From positions 124,001 through 188,000 of the forward strand of contig NZ_JAMXLH010000048.1 in NCBI RefSeq assembly GCF_024281035.1: DNA of 64,000 nucleotides, in the 5' to 3' direction. The notes under the pieces are model-generated. The model saw only the letters and a program-made list of their open reading frames with translations. It searched no databases and had not been told where the DNA came from. Below are positions 46,115-55,324 of the stretch, piece after piece. A program made the translations under genes and the position numbers. Position 1 is the first letter of the stretch. The number at the start of each line of letters is the position of its first letter. Source of the stretch: Paraburkholderia sp. (GTDB lineage: Bacteria > Pseudomonadota > Gammaproteobacteria > Burkholderiales > Burkholderiaceae).

Positions 46115-46144
46115 CAAAAAAAAAGCACGCCCGCAGGCGTGCTT
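46115..46144 (-). terminator. Intrinsic terminator of metG
   Basis: AAGCACGCC-CGCA-GGCGTGCTT; on the minus strand the stem is followed by nine T's. It lies 25 bases after the metG stop and just after the convergent MAPEG gene. Confidence 0.92.
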
Positions 46145-46168
46145 GTGTGGTAGAAGAAACGCAGCGCG

Positions 46169-48334
46169 TCAGCGCACGCGCATCCCCGGTTTCGCGCCGC
46201 TGTGCGGCTCGAGAATGTAGAGGCCGGGTTCGGCCTTCTCGTTGGCCGACGAAGCCGCGAGCACCATCCCTTCGGACATGCCGAACTTCATCTTGCGCGG
46301 CGCGAGGTTCGCGACCATCACCGTGAACTTGCCCTTGAGGTCCTCCGGCTTGTAGGCCGAGCGGATGCCCGAGAACACGTTGCGCGTGCGCTCTTCGCCC
46401 ACGTCGAGCGTCAGTTGCAGGAGCTTGTCCGAGCCCTCGACAACCGCGCAATCGACGATCAGCGCAATGCGCAGGTCGATCTTCGCGAAGTCGTCGATCG
46501 AGATGAGTTCGGGCGTTTCCGGCTCGGCTTTGGCGGCTTCCCTGGCGGCTTCCTTCGATGCCTTCGACTTGTGCTTCGCATCGGCCGCAGCGGTGGCGGC
46601 GGGTGCCTCGGCGGCCTGCAGCGAATCGCGGTTCGCGGCGAGCAATGCTTCGATCTGCTTCGGATCGACGCGCGTCATGAGGTGCTTGTACGCGTTGATC
46701 GGCTTGGCCGACGAGAGCGGCGTTGTGGCGTCGGCCCACACGAGCGGCACAATCGACAGGAAGCTTTCCACGCCTGCGGCGAGCGTCGGCAGCACCGGCT
46801 TGAGCGCGAGCGAGAGCAGACGGAACGCTTCGAGGCTCACGCTGCAGGTTTCGTGCAGCGCGGCCGAATTGGCCGGATCCTTCGCCTGTTCCCACGGCTT
46901 CGCGGTATCGACGTACGCGTTGACGGCGTCGGCGAGTTCCATCGTGTGGCGCAGCGCGCGGCCGTAGTCGCGCGACTCGTAGTGCGCGGCGATCTGCGGG
47001 ATCGCATCGCGCAGTTGCGCCACCAGCGGATGCTGCATCGCGCTGTCCAGTACGCGGCCATCGAAACGCTTGATCAGAAAGCCCGCCGCGCGGCTCGCGA
47101 TGTTGATGTACTTGCCGACGAGGTCGCTGTTCACGCGCGCGAGGAAGTCTTCGAGGTTCAGGTCGAGGTCTTCCATCGTGCCGTTGAGCTTGGCCGCGAA
47201 GTAGTAGCGCAGCCACTCGGGATTCAGGCCCGTCGTGACGTAGCTTTCGGCGGTGATGAACGTGCCGCGCGACTTCGACATCTTCGCGCCGTCCACCGTG
47301 AGAAAGCCGTGCGCGAACACGTTGGTCGGCGTGCGATGGCCCGAGAATTCGAGCATCGCCGGCCAGAACAGCGTGTGGAAGTACAGGATGTCCTTGCCGA
47401 TGAAGTGATACTGCTCGGTCTTCGTGCCGGGCTTCACCCACGCGTCGAAGTCGAGCCCGCGCTGCTCGCACAGGTTCCTGAAGCTCGCGTAGTAGCCGAT
47501 CGGCGCGTCGAGCCACACGTAGAAGTACTTGCCCGGTGCGCCCGGAATCTCGAAGCCGAAGTACGGCGCGTCGCGCGAAATGTCCCAGTCGGCGAGCTTC
47601 GATTCGCCCGCTTCGCCCAGCCACTCGCGCATCTTGTTCGTGGCTTCGGGCTGCGCGAGGCCGCTCACCCAGCCGCGCAGGAACTGTTCGCAGCGCGGGT
47701 CGGAGAGGCGGAAGAAGTAATGCGTCGAGGTCTTGCGCACGGGCGTCGCGCCCGAGACGACCGAGTACGGATTCTTCAGGTCGGTCGGCGCGTAGGTGGA
47801 GCCGCACACTTCGCAGCTGTCGCCGTACTGGTCCTTGGCGCCGCATTTCGGGCACTCGCCCTTGATGAAGCGATCCGGCAGGAACATGTTCTTGACCGGG
47901 TCGTAGGCCTGCTCGATGTCGCGCGTGTCGATCAGCCCCGCTTCCTTGAGCGCCAGATACACCGACTCGGAGAGCGCGCGATTTTCTTCGGAATCCGTCG
48001 AGTAGTAGTGATCGAACGAAATGCCGAAGCTGTCGAAGTCGCGCTTGTGCTCCTGCCAGACGCGCGCGATCAGCTGCTGCGGCGTGAGGCCTTCCTTCTC
48101 GGCGCGCAGCATGACGGGCGTGCCGTGCGTGTCGTCCGCACCGACGTAGTAGACCTCGTGACCATGCATTCGCAGCGCGCGAACCCAGATGTCCGTCTGG
48201 ATGTACTCGACCAGATGGCCGATGTGGATTTGCCCGTTGGCGTAGGGCAGGGCGGACGTGACAAGAATCTGGCGGCGGGCCTGCTGAGCCTGGTGTGTGC
48301 CGGCGGCACTGAGGTCGGTGGCGGGTGCTGACAT
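46169..48334 (-). CDS. metG: Methionine--tRNA ligase
   Basis: A 721-residue class I synthetase. The HIGH motif is in [17 protein letters not shown], the zinc knuckle is [18 protein letters not shown], and KMSKSRGT is present. Near 555-615 a Lys/Ala-rich linker precedes a C-terminal tRNA-binding (EMAP-II-like) domain, which helps dimerisation. The start [12 protein letters not shown] is used; an upstream extension of 59 codons is not supported. Confidence 0.97.
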   Translation of the reverse strand: MSAPATDLSAAGTHQAQQARRQILVTSALPYANGQIHIGHLVEYIQTDIWVRALRMHGHEVYYVGADDTHGTPVMLRAEKEGLTPQQLIARVWQEHKRDFDSFGISFDHYYSTDSEENRALSESVYLALKEAGLIDTRDIEQAYDPVKNMFLPDRFIKGECPKCGAKDQYGDSCEVCGSTYAPTDLKNPYSVVSGATPVRKTSTHYFFRLSDPRCEQFLRGWVSGLAQPEATNKMREWLGEAGESKLADWDISRDAPYFGFEIPGAPGKYFYVWLDAPIGYYASFRNLCEQRGLDFDAWVKPGTKTEQYHFIGKDILYFHTLFWPAMLEFSGHRTPTNVFAHGFLTVDGAKMSKSRGTFITAESYVTTGLNPEWLRYYFAAKLNGTMEDLDLNLEDFLARVNSDLVGKYINIASRAAGFLIKRFDGRVLDSAMQHPLVAQLRDAIPQIAAHYESRDYGRALRHTMELADAVNAYVDTAKPWEQAKDPANSAALHETCSVSLEAFRLLSLALKPVLPTLAAGVESFLSIVPLVWADATTPLSSAKPINAYKHLMTRVDPKQIEALLAANRDSLQAAEAPAATAAADAKHKSKASKEAAREAAKAEPETPELISIDDFAKIDLRIALIVDCAVVEGSDKLLQLTLDVGEERTRNVFSGIRSAYKPEDLKGKFTVMVANLAPRKMKFGMSEGMVLAASSANEKAEPGLYILEPHSGAKPGMRVR

Positions 48335-48469
48335 AGGGAGGGAGTCCGGTGATGCGGGAGGTCGAAACTGCGATTTTAGCAGGGCTGTCGGAGTGGGCGT
48401 TCGGGGCCGGGAGCGATGCGCGCGGCGTGTGGGCAACCCACGGGCAGACCGCGGACAAAAGCGGCGCGC

Positions 48470-48497
48470 AAAAAAAACCGGGGCACGATAGCCCCGG
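48470..48497 (-). terminator. Intrinsic terminator of the OmpA-family gene
   Basis: CCGGGGC-ACGATA-GCCCCGG with eight T's after it on the minus strand, between the OmpA-family gene and metG. Confidence 0.9.
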
Positions 48498-48653
48498 AGC
48501 AACAACGACAAGAGGAGAATGGTGACGCGGCGGCTTCGCCAGCCACGTACCGTAAATACAGACCGCCGTTGGGCGTGAGAGTTCGAAGTTTTTTCGATTC
48601 CCTCGCCGCTGCCGCCAGGTCAGGCCTGGGCCGGTGCGGCGGCCGTCCTGCCG

Positions 48654-49304
48654 TTAGCCTTGATGCTGCGCCGTCGCGCGCAGATAGATTTCCACGCGAC
48701 GGTTGGCTGCACGGCCTGCCTCGGTGTTGTTGTCGGCGATCGGCTGGGTGTCGCCGCGGCCCTCAGCCGCGAGACGTTGCATCGGGATGCCGCGCGACGT
48801 CAGATAATTCACGACGCTCTGTGCACGGTTGACCGACAGCGTCTGGTTGAACGCGGGCTGGCCCGTGCTGTCGGTATGGCCGACGACCTGGGCGACGACT
48901 TCCGGGTTCTGCTGCAGCGTCTGCGCGACCTGGTCGAGCACGGGTGCGAACGTCGGCTTGATCGCGTAGCTGTTGGTGTCGAACGTCACGTTGCTCGGGA
49001 TGTTGAGCTTGAGCGAGCCGTCCGGCTGCTCGGTGATCTGCGTGCCCGTGCCCTTGGTCGCGCCTGAGAGCCGGTTGCGGATGGCCGACCAGTTGTAGCC
49101 GGTGATGCCGCCGACCAGCGCGCCCGCGCCGGCGCCGATCGCCGCACCCTTGCCGCCGCCGAAGATGGCGCCGATCGCCGCGCCGGTGCCGGCGCCGACG
49201 CCCGTGCCGACAGCCGTGTTCGTGCCCTGCTGGGTTGCGCAGCCGGCGACGAGTGCTCCGGCAATGGCGAATACGGACAGGCGAGTCATGATTCTTTTGT
49301 TCAT
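48654..49304 (-). CDS. OmpA family lipoprotein
   Basis: A 216-residue protein with a lipobox (GALVAGC, Cys near 22), a Gly/Ala-rich segment of glycine-zipper type (about 33-70) and a C-terminal OmpA domain (about 105-210) with the peptidoglycan-binding pattern VVGHTDSTGQPAFNQTLSVNRAQSV and NRRVEI. It would sit in the outer membrane and bind the cell wall, as in YiaD-type proteins. It is divergent from apbC. The ompA-domain motif is intact. Confidence 0.92.
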   Translation of the reverse strand: MNKRIMTRLSVFAIAGALVAGCATQQGTNTAVGTGVGAGTGAAIGAIFGGGKGAAIGAGAGALVGGITGYNWSAIRNRLSGATKGTGTQITEQPDGSLKLNIPSNVTFDTNSYAIKPTFAPVLDQVAQTLQQNPEVVAQVVGHTDSTGQPAFNQTLSVNRAQSVVNYLTSRGIPMQRLAAEGRGDTQPIADNNTEAGRAANRRVEIYLRATAQHQG

Positions 49305-49584
49305 TTTGATTCCTCACTTGAGTGGAACAAGACTGCCGCCGACGTCGGGCGGACGGCTCGCAGGCCCCGGCTGGAGTCAGGGTCTTCGGGCGGCGCGAGT
49401 CGGCAGCTACTACAATGGCGGCTTGAAGGCCTGTATCGCGAGCCTCGCGGCTTCGAATCCGATGTCGCGAAGCGTGCCTTGCCGGCAGGAATATCGCAAT
49501 CCAGCTTAACAATTTCTTTCGATTTTTGGTGCCAGCGCGGCTAGGCGGTCCACGCGCGGCGGCCTGCGTTTTCACGGAGTATCA

Positions 49585-50673
49585 ATGAGCATAGATCGGG
49601 CTTTGGTCGACGCCGCGCTCGCGGCCCTCGCGGATCCGAACACGGGCCACCCGTATTCGACGGGTAAGGGCGTGCGTAATGTCACCGTCGAGGGCGATGG
49701 TGTCGGTGTGGAAATCGTGCTCGGCTATCCGGCGAAGAGCCAGGTCGACGCGATCCGCGCGCAGGTCGAGGCGGCGCTCGCCGCCGTGCCGGGCGTCAAG
49801 TCGAGCCGCGTCGCGGTGCGCACCGAGATCGCCGCGCACGCCGTTCAGCGCGGCGTGAAGCTGCTGCCGAACGTGAAGAACATCGTGGCGGTCGCATCGG
49901 GCAAGGGCGGTGTCGGCAAGAGCACGACGGCCGTGAACCTCGCGCTCGCGCTCGCAGCCGAGGGCGCCTCGGTGGGCGTGCTCGACGCCGATATCTACGG
50001 CCCGTCCCTGCCGATGATGCTCGGCATCCACGGCCGCCCCGAGTCGCCGGACGGCCAGTCGATGAACCCGCTCGAAGGCCACGGCGTGCAGGCGAACTCG
50101 ATCGGCTTCCTGATCGAGGAAGACAACCCGATGGTGTGGCGCGGCCCGATGGCCACGTCGGCCCTCGACCAGCTGCTGCGCCAGACCAACTGGCGCGATC
50201 TCGACTATCTCGTCGTCGACATGCCGCCGGGCACCGGCGACATCCAGCTCACGCTCTCGCAGCGCGTGCCCGTGACGGGCGCCGTGATCGTCACGACGCC
50301 GCAGGATATCGCGCTGCTCGACGCCAAAAAGGGCCTCAAGATGTTCGAAAAGGTCGGCATTCCGATTCTCGGCATCGTTGAGAACATGGCCGTGCACGTC
50401 TGCTCGAACTGCGGCCACGCCGAGCATGTTTTCGGCGCGGGCGGCGGCGAGCGCATGGCGCAGCAATACGGCGTCGAGGTGCTCGGCAGCCTGCCGCTCG
50501 ACATCGCGATCCGCGAGCAGGCCGACTCGGGCAACCCCACCGTCGTCGCCGATCCGAACGGCCGCATTGGCGAAACGTATCGCGCTATCGCGCGGCGCGT
50601 CGCGATCCAGATCGCCGAGCGCGCACGCGACATGACGTCGAAGTTTCCGAGTATCGTCGTGCAGAACACCTAA
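49585..50673 (+). CDS. apbC: Iron-sulfur cluster carrier protein (Mrp/ApbC NTPase)
   Basis: A 362-residue P-loop NTPase that carries [4Fe-4S] clusters to apoproteins. An N-terminal MIP18-like (DUF59) domain covers about 1-90, then the deviant Walker A GKGGVGKST near 108 and the cluster-binding CSNCG near 272. The MPPGTGDIQLTLSQRVPVTG motif is family-typical. Length is normal. Confidence 0.95.
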   Translation: MSIDRALVDAALAALADPNTGHPYSTGKGVRNVTVEGDGVGVEIVLGYPAKSQVDAIRAQVEAALAAVPGVKSSRVAVRTEIAAHAVQRGVKLLPNVKNIVAVASGKGGVGKSTTAVNLALALAAEGASVGVLDADIYGPSLPMMLGIHGRPESPDGQSMNPLEGHGVQANSIGFLIEEDNPMVWRGPMATSALDQLLRQTNWRDLDYLVVDMPPGTGDIQLTLSQRVPVTGAVIVTTPQDIALLDAKKGLKMFEKVGIPILGIVENMAVHVCSNCGHAEHVFGAGGGERMAQQYGVEVLGSLPLDIAIREQADSGNPTVVADPNGRIGETYRAIARRVAIQIAERARDMTSKFPSIVVQNT

Positions 50674-50701
50674 GCCGTACGTCCTTGCTGCGTGGGGCTG
50701 A

Positions 50702-50720
50702 GCGCGCCTTTTCGGCGCGC
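50702..50720 (+). terminator. Hairpin after apbC
   Basis: GCGCGCC-TTTTC-GGCGCGC, 28 bases after the apbC stop. It has no T-tail, so it may be a weak terminator or mRNA end protector. A TATCAT -10-like element follows for the next gene. Confidence 0.45.
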
Positions 50721-50795
50721 GTGCGGGTATCATGTGGCTCCATCGGGTCCGGTACGATGACCGCACGGGCGGCTCCCGGTTGCCAAGAGGATTGC

Positions 50796-51383
50796 ATGGG
50801 AAAAGGAAACGACTGGCCAGCAGGGTTGGCCGCCGGGTTCGCCTCGCGGCTTGCCTCGCGTTTTGCATTGCCGTTCGTATATGCAGTACCGGTAGTCGCC
50901 GGCTGCGTGCTGCTGAGCGGCTGCGCCAGTTTCATGGGGCAGCAGGACAAGCGCGCGACCGCGCAGCTGCTGCCCACGATGGGTAGCCAGGTGCGCGGCA
51001 CGGTATCGTTCGTCGAACGTTCGGACGGCGTGCAGGTGAATTACAACCTCGCCGGTCTGCCGCGCAACAGCGATCACGCCCTGCAGGTCCACGAACGCGG
51101 CGACTGCAATGCCGCCGATGCATCGAGCGCGGGCCCCGTCTTCGCGCCCGCCGCCGACCGCCTGAAGCCCGGCGTACGCGTGGAGGGCGATCTCGGCAAC
51201 ATTCACGCCGATTCGAACGGCGTTGCCTCCGGCTTCATCGTCGCGCCCGACGTTTCGCTCGACGGCGTGCGCTCGGTGCTCCAGCGCGCCGTGCTGGTCC
51301 ACCGCGAACCGATCGACCCCTACGCATACCCGCAGCGCGGCACCGGCACGGCGCTCGCATGCGGCGTGATCCGCGCCCAGTGA
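50796..51383 (+). CDS. Cu/Zn superoxide dismutase-like lipoprotein lacking several metal ligands
   Basis: A 195-residue exported lipoprotein (lipobox LSGC, Cys43) with an SodC-type beta-barrel. Both disulfide cysteines (C104, C189), one copper histidine (H99), the VVHE-type histidine (H169) and the GDLGN aspartate (D132) are kept. The positions that should be the other Cu/Zn histidines read Q97, V115 and V129. True dismutase activity is therefore doubtful; a metal-handling or structural role is possible. The ATG follows AAGAGG. It lies between apbC and dcd without a clear link. Confidence 0.82.
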   Translation: MGKGNDWPAGLAAGFASRLASRFALPFVYAVPVVAGCVLLSGCASFMGQQDKRATAQLLPTMGSQVRGTVSFVERSDGVQVNYNLAGLPRNSDHALQVHERGDCNAADASSAGPVFAPAADRLKPGVRVEGDLGNIHADSNGVASGFIVAPDVSLDGVRSVLQRAVLVHREPIDPYAYPQRGTGTALACGVIRAQ

Positions 51384-51559
51384 GCGCGCTCTTTTGTCGC
51401 GCTGCGCCCCGCGGCGCGGCGGCAGGGCGGGCTTGCGGCAGGTTCGGCATGGTTGTGCCGGGCGTTGCGCGCCCGGGGCGCGGGGGCCGAGCGTGTTGCG
51501 CGGATGCACGGCTGCCGCGCGTTGCCGACGCGCATTCCGGCATGCCAATCCACATCGCG

Positions 51560-51565
51560 TAAAAT
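51560..51565 (+). promoter_or_regulatory. Candidate -10 element for dcd
   Basis: TAAAAT lies 40 bases before the dcd start in a GC-rich 220-base spacer. No good -35. Confidence 0.35.
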
Positions 51566-51605
51566 AAGCGCCTTTCGTCTTTTAACTGGCACGCAGCGAC
51601 CCAAT

Positions 51606-52175
51606 ATGGCAATCAAATCCGACAAGTGGATCCGGCGCATGGCCGCAGAGCACAAGATGATCGAGCCGTTCGTGCCCGACCAGATCCGCACGTCCGAGGA
51701 CGGCCGCAAGATCGTGAGCTACGGCACGTCGAGCTACGGCTACGACATTCGCTGCGCCGACGAATTCAAGATCTTCACGAACATCAATTCGACGATCGTC
51801 GACCCGAAGAACTTCGACGAAAAGTCGTTCGTCGACTTCCGGGGCGACGTGTGCATCATCCCGCCGAATTCGTTCGCGCTCGCGCGCACGGTCGAGTATT
51901 TCCGTATCCCGCGCAACGTTTTGACCGTGTGTCTCGGCAAATCCACGTACGCGCGCTGCGGGATCATCGTGAACGTCACGCCGTTCGAGCCGGAATGGGA
52001 AGGCTACGTGACGCTCGAATTCTCAAATACGACACCTTTGCCTGCGAAAATCTACGCGAACGAGGGCGTCGCGCAGGTGCTCTTCTTCGAGAGCGACGAG
52101 ATCTGCGACGTGTCTTACGCGGATCGCGGCGGCAAGTACCAGGGGCAGCACGGGGTCACGCTGCCGAAAACCTGA
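51606..52175 (+). CDS. dcd: dCTP deaminase
   Basis: A 189-residue trimeric enzyme that deaminates dCTP to dUTP for dTMP synthesis. Family motifs KSTYARCGI and [20 protein letters not shown] are intact, and the active-site glutamate lies in the latter. It ends with the typical [13 protein letters not shown]. Length equals the family norm. It is followed by the decarboxylase gene after two hairpins. Confidence 0.96.
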   Translation: MAIKSDKWIRRMAAEHKMIEPFVPDQIRTSEDGRKIVSYGTSSYGYDIRCADEFKIFTNINSTIVDPKNFDEKSFVDFRGDVCIIPPNSFALARTVEYFRIPRNVLTVCLGKSTYARCGIIVNVTPFEPEWEGYVTLEFSNTTPLPAKIYANEGVAQVLFFESDEICDVSYADRGGKYQGQHGVTLPKT

Positions 52176-52204
52176 TCCGGCAAATCGATGTGAGCCGAGA
52201 CGTT

Positions 52205-52220
52205 GTGAGCCTGAACTCAC
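52205..52220 (+). promoter_or_regulatory. Small hairpin in the dcd-decarboxylase spacer
   Basis: GTGAG-CCTGAA-CTCAC, just upstream of a second, stronger hairpin. Together they may form alternative structures in the decarboxylase leader. Confidence 0.35.
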
Positions 52221-52239
52221 CGCTCATACGAAATACGGG

Positions 52240-52275
52240 GACCGCTGTGCAACACATGCAGCGGTCGTTTCTTTT
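52240..52275 (+). terminator. Terminator-like hairpin immediately before the arginine decarboxylase gene
   Basis: GACCGCTG and CAGCGGTC pair over 8 bp and are followed by GTTTCTTTT, then the GGAGA ribosome site and the ATG at 52288. It is either the dcd terminator placed unusually close to the next gene or an attenuator for the decarboxylase. Confidence 0.7.
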
Positions 52276-52287
52276 GGAGAATCGCCC

Positions 52288-54567
52288 ATGAAGTTTCGTT
52301 TTCCCGTCGTCATCATCGACGAAGATTTCCGCTCCGAGAACATCTCGGGTTCCGGCATCCGTGCACTCGCCGAAGCGATCGAGAAAGAGGGCGCGGAAGT
52401 CCTCGGGCTGACGAGCTATGGCGACCTGACGTCGTTTGCGCAGCAGTCGAGCCGCGCTTCGTGCTTCATCCTGTCGATCGACGACGACGAATTGCTGCCG
52501 TACGTCGAAGGCAGCGACGAGGAAGCGCCCGAGCACGCGCCCGCGATCATCGCGCTGCGCGCGTTCATGGAAGCCGTGCGCCGCCGCAACGCGGACATCC
52601 CGATCTTCCTGTACGGCGAAACGCGCACCTCGCGCCATCTGCCCAACGACATCCTGCGCGAGCTGCACGGCTTCATCCACATGTTCGAGGACACGCCGGA
52701 GTTCGTTGCGCGCCACATCATCCGCGAGGCGAAGGTCTATCTCGACGCGCTCGCGCCGCCGTTCTTCAAGGAACTCGTCAAGTACGCGGACGAAGGCTCG
52801 TACTCGTGGCACTGCCCGGGCCACTCGGGCGGCGTGGCGTTCCTGAAGAACCCGCTCGGCCAGATGTTCCACCAGTTCTTCGGCGAGAACATGCTGCGCG
52901 CCGACGTCTGCAACGCCGTCGACGAACTCGGCCAGCTGCTCGACCACACGGGCCCGGTCGCGGCCTCGGAGCGCAACGCGGCGCGCATCTTCAGCGCGGA
53001 CCACGTGTTCTTCGTGACCAACGGCACGTCCACTTCGAACAAGATCGTCTGGCACGCAACGGTCGCGCCGGGCGACATCGTGCTCGTGGACCGCAACTGC
53101 CACAAGTCGATCCTGCATTCGATCACGATGACGGGCGCGATCCCCGTGTTCCTTACGCCGACGCGCAACAACTTCGGCATCATCGGTCCGATTCCGCGCG
53201 ACGAATTCAAGCCGGAGAACATCCGCCGCAAGATCGAGGCGAATCCGTTCGCGCGCGAGGCGCTCGCGAAGAATCCGAATCTCAAGCCGCGCATCCTCAC
53301 GATCACGCAGAGCACGTACGACGGCGTGATCTACAACGTCGAGATGATCAAGGATCTGCTCGGCGACATGCTCGACACGCTGCACTTCGACGAAGCGTGG
53401 CTGCCGCACGCCGAATTCCACGACTTCTACCAGGACATGCACGCAATCGGCGCGGGCCGTCCGCGCACCGGCTCGCTCGTGTTTGCGACGCACTCCACGC
53501 ACAAGCTGCTCGCTGGCATTTCGCAGGCTTCGCAGATCGTCGTGCAGGACTCGGAAAACAGCGTGTTCGACCGTCACCGCTTCAACGAAGCGTATCTGAT
53601 GCATACGTCGACCAGCCCGCAATACGCGATCATCGCGTCGTGCGACGTGGCCGCCGCGATGATGGAGCCGCCGGGCGGCCAGGCGCTCGTGGAGGAGTCG
53701 ATTGCCGAGGCGCTCGACTTCCGCCGCGCGATGCGCAAGGTGGACGCCGAATACGGCGACGACTGGTTCTTCCAGGTCTGGGGCCCGGACGAGCTGGCCG
53801 AAGAGGGCATCGGCTCGCGCGAGGACTGGATGCTGCGCCCGAACGATCACTGGCATGGCTTCGGCGCGCTCGCCGAAGGCTTCAACATGCTCGACCCGAT
53901 CAAGGCGACGATCGTCACGCCGGGCCTCGACGTGGACGGCGAGTTCGGCGAGAACGGCATCCCGGCCGCGATCGTGACGAAGTACCTGGCCGAGCACGGC
54001 ATCATCGTGGAGAAGACGGGCCTGTACTCGTTCTTCATCATGTTCACGATCGGCATCACGAAGGGCCGCTGGAATTCGATGGTCACCGAACTCCAGCAGT
54101 TCAAGGACGACTACGACAACAACCAGCCGCTGTGGCGCGTGCTGCCCGAGTTCGTCGCGCAGCATCCGGCGTACGAGCGCATCGGCCTGCGCGACCTGTG
54201 CCAGCAGATCCACAGCGTCTATCGCGCCAACGACATCGCGCGCCTCACGACCGAGATGTACCTCTCGGACATGGAGCCCGCGATGAAGCCGTCCGACGCG
54301 TTTGCGAAGCTCGCGCACCGCGAAGTGGAACGTGTGGCCATCGACGAACTCGAAGGCCGCGTCACCTCGATCCTGCTCACGCCGTATCCGCCGGGCATTC
54401 CGCTCCTGATCCCGGGCGAGCGCTTCAACAAGACGATCGTGAACTACCTGAAGTTCGCGCGCGAATTCAACGAGCGATTCCCCGGATTCCATACGGACAT
54501 CCACGGTCTGGTCGGCGAGATGATCAACGGTCGCATCGAGTATTTCGTCGATTGCGTGCGCGACTGA
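52288..54567 (+). CDS. Arginine/lysine/ornithine decarboxylase (arginine-type, AdiA-like)
   Basis: A 759-residue PLP enzyme of the prokaryotic fold-type I decarboxylases. It has an N-terminal receiver-like wing domain (about 1-130), the PLP-binding core with HSTHK where K406 is the internal aldimine lysine, and a C-terminal domain ending YFVDCVRD. Length and sequence resemble biodegradative arginine decarboxylase (about 755 aa), which makes agmatine and consumes a proton. A partner antiporter is not adjacent. Substrate choice among Arg, Lys and Orn is by resemblance only. Confidence 0.9.
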   Translation: MKFRFPVVIIDEDFRSENISGSGIRALAEAIEKEGAEVLGLTSYGDLTSFAQQSSRASCFILSIDDDELLPYVEGSDEEAPEHAPAIIALRAFMEAVRRRNADIPIFLYGETRTSRHLPNDILRELHGFIHMFEDTPEFVARHIIREAKVYLDALAPPFFKELVKYADEGSYSWHCPGHSGGVAFLKNPLGQMFHQFFGENMLRADVCNAVDELGQLLDHTGPVAASERNAARIFSADHVFFVTNGTSTSNKIVWHATVAPGDIVLVDRNCHKSILHSITMTGAIPVFLTPTRNNFGIIGPIPRDEFKPENIRRKIEANPFAREALAKNPNLKPRILTITQSTYDGVIYNVEMIKDLLGDMLDTLHFDEAWLPHAEFHDFYQDMHAIGAGRPRTGSLVFATHSTHKLLAGISQASQIVVQDSENSVFDRHRFNEAYLMHTSTSPQYAIIASCDVAAAMMEPPGGQALVEESIAEALDFRRAMRKVDAEYGDDWFFQVWGPDELAEEGIGSREDWMLRPNDHWHGFGALAEGFNMLDPIKATIVTPGLDVDGEFGENGIPAAIVTKYLAEHGIIVEKTGLYSFFIMFTIGITKGRWNSMVTELQQFKDDYDNNQPLWRVLPEFVAQHPAYERIGLRDLCQQIHSVYRANDIARLTTEMYLSDMEPAMKPSDAFAKLAHREVERVAIDELEGRVTSILLTPYPPGIPLLIPGERFNKTIVNYLKFAREFNERFPGFHTDIHGLVGEMINGRIEYFVDCVRD

Positions 54568-54572
54568 TTGCG

Positions 54573-55292
54573 ATGATGAAAGGCAAGACGATGCGCGTCG
54601 CGCGGCTGCGCGCCGGTTTGCGCGCTGCATCGCTGACGATGGCGGCGTGGCTGCTTTTCGCGGGCCACGCGCATGCGGAAGTGGGCGCCGCCGATCCGAT
54701 CGATACGGCCATGCGCACGTGTCTGGCGCGCGCGGACCGCTCGTCGGCGGCGGGGCAGGTGCAGTGCATGGACGACTCGCGCACCGCGTGGCGCAGCGCC
54801 GCCGACAGTGCGTTCATGCAACTGCTCGCGAAGCTGCCGCCCGCGCAACGCAAGCGCTGGCAACTGAGCGAAACGCGCTGGGCGGCGTGGCGCGACGCCG
54901 AGGACATCATGCTCGCCGCGGCGTTCGATACGTCGAGCGGCTCGTCCTATAAGCTCTACGAAGCGGATATGCGGCTGCAGCCGGTGCGCGACCGCGCGCT
55001 CACGCTGCGCGCCGAAGCGCGCGCGCTTGCGGACCAGCCGACGCCGCGCGCGCGCGCGTGTCCGGCGGACGCGCGCTGCGAGCACGTGAGCTACGATCTG
55101 AACCGCTATTACCGCAAGCTCTACGCGCGCATGCCCGCGCACGGACGGCCGACCGTCGCGCGTGCGCAGGCCGCATGGCGTGCGTATAGCGACGCGACCA
55201 CGCCGCTCCTCGACGAACACGCGCGGCTCGATTTGCTGGGTGCGCGGCTCGCGACGCTCAAGCGGCTCTCGGAGACCGTGGGCAATCGCTAG
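54573..55292 (+). CDS. LprI-like (DUF1311) periplasmic protein
   Basis: A 239-residue exported protein with a signal peptide ending HAHA near residue 36, then two DUF1311/LprI-like repeats. The first reads CLARADRSSAAGQVQCMDDSRTAWR-like with paired cysteines, and the second starts near 160. LprI-type proteins inhibit lysozyme in some bacteria. Three starts are possible (54573, 54576, 54591). It begins 6 bases after the decarboxylase stop, so it is probably cotranscribed, but a functional link is not evident. Confidence 0.78.
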   Translation: MMKGKTMRVARLRAGLRAASLTMAAWLLFAGHAHAEVGAADPIDTAMRTCLARADRSSAAGQVQCMDDSRTAWRSAADSAFMQLLAKLPPAQRKRWQLSETRWAAWRDAEDIMLAAAFDTSSGSSYKLYEADMRLQPVRDRALTLRAEARALADQPTPRARACPADARCEHVSYDLNRYYRKLYARMPAHGRPTVARAQAAWRAYSDATTPLLDEHARLDLLGARLATLKRLSETVGNR

Positions 55293-55324
55293 CCTGTAGT
55301 GCGAGCACGCCGCCGACGCGGCGC

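Noticed and set aside
46202..48331. 709-codon plus-strand frame opposite metG
   Set aside because: Antisense of a clear metG; no protein signature.
52461..54567. Long shifted frame inside the decarboxylase gene that continues into the LprI-like gene
   Set aside because: Only the last part, after 54573, is a real gene; the rest is an out-of-frame reading of the decarboxylase.
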